Assembly: GCA_905182825.1 (NCBI GenBank)
Contig: CAJJDJ010000019.1
Coordinates: forward strand, 1-5,691
Source: Thiotrichaceae bacterium UBA7359
GTDB lineage: Bacteria; Pseudomonadota; Gammaproteobacteria; Eutrophobiales; Eutrophobiaceae
Reading direction: 5' to 3'
Length of the DNA: 5,691 bases
Shown: positions 4,342 to 5,691 of the stretch, piece by piece
Layout of the letters: each line of letters opens with the position of its first letter
Position numbering within the stretch: position 1 is the first letter of the stretch
Notes under the pieces: generated by a model
The model's input: only the letters and a program-made list of their open reading frames with translations
Databases searched by the model: none
Told to the model about the DNA's origin: nothing
Translations under genes and position numbers: made by a program

Positions 4342-5691
4342 GGCCTGGTCGTGATCGTGAGATTGAATTGCTAATAATGATAACCGGAATAATACCTACA
4401 ATCACTATAGCTAACGCAGGCACTGCCGCTTCGGCCAATAATTCTTCATTAGCAAGTTCATATGTGCGCACCGCAAGTGTATTGAAATTAAAAGGCCTTA
4501 ATATAAGAGTCGCAGGTAATTCTTTGAGCACATCTACAAAAACTAATAATGACGCTGTCAATAAACTGCCACGCATCATTGGCATATGAATACTTCTTAT
4601 AATATTATTCGCTCGCATACCAGTTGTCTTTGCAACCTCATCCATAACTGGCTTTATTTTCACCAAAGCTGCTTCGACAGTATTAATAGACACCGCTAAA
4701 AAACGAACCAAATAAGCAAAGACTAGTATAAATACCGTTCCACTGACCAATAGTCCGCTACTGATATTGAAATTTTGTATTAGAAAATTATCTAATGAAT
4801 TATCGAACCAAGCAAAAGGAATCAATACCCCCACAGCAATAACAGTACCAGGAATCGCATAACCCATACTAACCAAACGAACCATTATTTTATTAAGTAA
4901 TAATTGATTATTTCTATTTGAATATGCCATGAACAAAGCTATACCCACGGCTAACATAGAGGTAATAAAGGCCAACAACAAACTATTAAAAAATAACAGA
5001 TAAAAATCTTTTCCTAGTACATCTGAACAGGTATCTATCGCCCAGTTTATTAATAGCGAAACTGGTATAATAAAACCAAAAGACAATGGTGCTGCACAAA
5101 CAATTAAAGCAATTATACCATGCCCTCTTGTTAATCGTTGCTGCATTAAAGAACTGTAACGAGAGCTAGTATGGTGATACTGCGCTTGTTTTCGAGATCG
5201 CTTTTCAAGATATAAAAAAACTGCGACAAACACTAACAATAATGCGGACAATTGCGCAGCAGCAAGACTATTACCCAAACCAAACCATGTTCTGAAGATA
5301 CCTGTCGTAAATGTAGATACACCAAAGTATTGCACAGTGCCGTAATCAGCCAAGGTTTCCATCACAACCAAAGAAAGTCCTACCATGATCGCAGGTCTAG
5401 CTAATGGCAAAGCGACGCGTCTGAAACTATCGAAAGCATTACATCCCAACGTGCGGGACACCTCTAGTACACAAACTGACTGCTCAATGAATGCCGCACG
5501 TGCTAATAAATATATATATGGATATAGAACTAGCGATAACATCGCTATTGCACCACTCAACGAACGAACCTCTGGAAACCAATAATCACGATATTGCCAA
5601 CCGGTAATTTCGCGAAGGGTTACTTGCAATGGGCCAGCCACATCCAAAGCACCAGTATAAGTATAAGCAATAATGTAGGCAGGCACAGACA
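4334..5691 (-). CDS. fbpB: Iron(III) ABC transporter permease, start beyond the window
   Basis: Inner-membrane channel of the ferric-iron importer, the two-domain fused type (Fbp/SfuB). About 450 residues are visible and the frame is open to the right edge. The GTG at 5686 is an internal valine in the conserved PAYIIAYTYTG stretch, so the N-terminus, probably under 100 residues, is missing. Counting from that GTG, two ATPase-docking EAA loops are seen, at 75-100 (EVSRTLGC...ALPLARPAI) and 350-375 (EVAKTTGM...MPMMRGSL), one per permease half. Hydrophobic segments lie near 44-64, 99-115, 142-160, 190-214, 232-255, 271-292, 310-334, 376-397 and 420-440. A basic linker (161-188) joins the halves. 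The gene overlaps the ATPase gene by 8 bases, as expected for one operon; the binding-protein gene is expected further right. I see no Fur box, but the promoter would be outside the window. Confidence 0.93.
   Translation of the reverse strand, partial: SVPAYIIAYTYTGALDVAGPLQVTLREITGWQYRDYWFPEVRSLSGAIAMLSLVLYPYIYLLARAAFIEQSVCVLEVSRTLGCNAFDSFRRVALPLARPAIMVGLSLVVMETLADYGTVQYFGVSTFTTGIFRTWFGLGNSLAAAQLSALLLVFVAVFLYLEKRSRKQAQYHHTSSRYSSLMQQRLTRGHGIIALIVCAAPLSFGFIIPVSLLINWAIDTCSDVLGKDFYLLFFNSLLLAFITSMLAVGIALFMAYSNRNNQLLLNKIMVRLVSMGYAIPGTVIAVGVLIPFAWFDNSLDNFLIQNFNISSGLLVSGTVFILVFAYLVRFLAVSINTVEAALVKIKPVMDEVAKTTGMRANNIIRSIHMPMMRGSLLTASLLVFVDVLKELPATLILRPFNFNTLAVRTYELANEELLAEAAVPALAIVIVGIIPVIIISNSISRSRPGHG

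Noticed and set aside
4370..4386. Fur-box-like run of A/T with GATAA (AATAATGATAACC) near an iron transporter
   Set aside because: It lies inside the permease coding end, matches only part of the 19-bp Fur site and is not next to a promoter.
3487..4589. Four plus-strand frames (3487-3795, 3779-4078, 4097-4354, 4302-4589)
   Set aside because: They run antisense to the ABC ATPase and permease, whose motifs are complete. Their cysteine- and asparagine-rich products look like reverse readings.
5385..5585. 66-codon plus-strand frame
   Set aside because: Antisense to the first EAA loop and adjoining part of the permease; no support as a gene.

Overview
The window is AT-rich bacterial DNA. The protein sequences point to a gammaproteobacterium. 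The MoeB-like enzyme and the H protein keep E. coli residue numbering at their key sites, and the ABC transporter is of the Fbp/Sfu ferric-iron type found in many gammaproteobacteria. Genus or habitat cannot be read from the sequence.

Layout from left to right. A MoeB/ThiF-family adenylyltransferase (4-753, plus strand) is the only plus-strand gene. It converges on an alpha/beta-hydrolase of the homoserine acetyltransferase (MetX) superfamily (956-1990, minus strand), with a 202-base AT-rich gap between the stop codons. Upstream of the hydrolase lies about 820 bases with little coding signal. This stretch holds a perfect 16-bp palindrome, a consensus -10 box, several repeated hexamers, a terminator-like stem-loop, and a short unrecognised reading frame next to gcvH. 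Then come gcvH (2813-3205), an iron(III) ABC ATPase (fbpC-like, 3295-4341) and the matching two-domain permease (fbpB-like, 4334 to beyond the right edge), all on the minus strand.

How the genes relate. The permease and ATPase overlap by 8 bases and form one importer with a periplasmic binding protein that should lie beyond the right edge. gcvH follows 89 bases after the ATPase stop and may be read from the same transcript. It has no gcvT or gcvP beside it, so it must serve a glycine cleavage system encoded elsewhere or another lipoyl-dependent process. The MoeB-like enzyme activates a small sulfur carrier (MoaD or ThiS) for molybdopterin or thiamine synthesis. The hydrolase has an intact Ser-Asp-His triad but lacks the motifs of true homoserine acetyltransferases.

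Most of the window is ordinary housekeeping and transport DNA. I see no mobile element, CRISPR array, tRNA or rRNA, and no convincing new multi-gene system. The parts worth a second look are the long non-coding region, the short frame after gcvH, the isolated gcvH, and the unassigned hydrolase.
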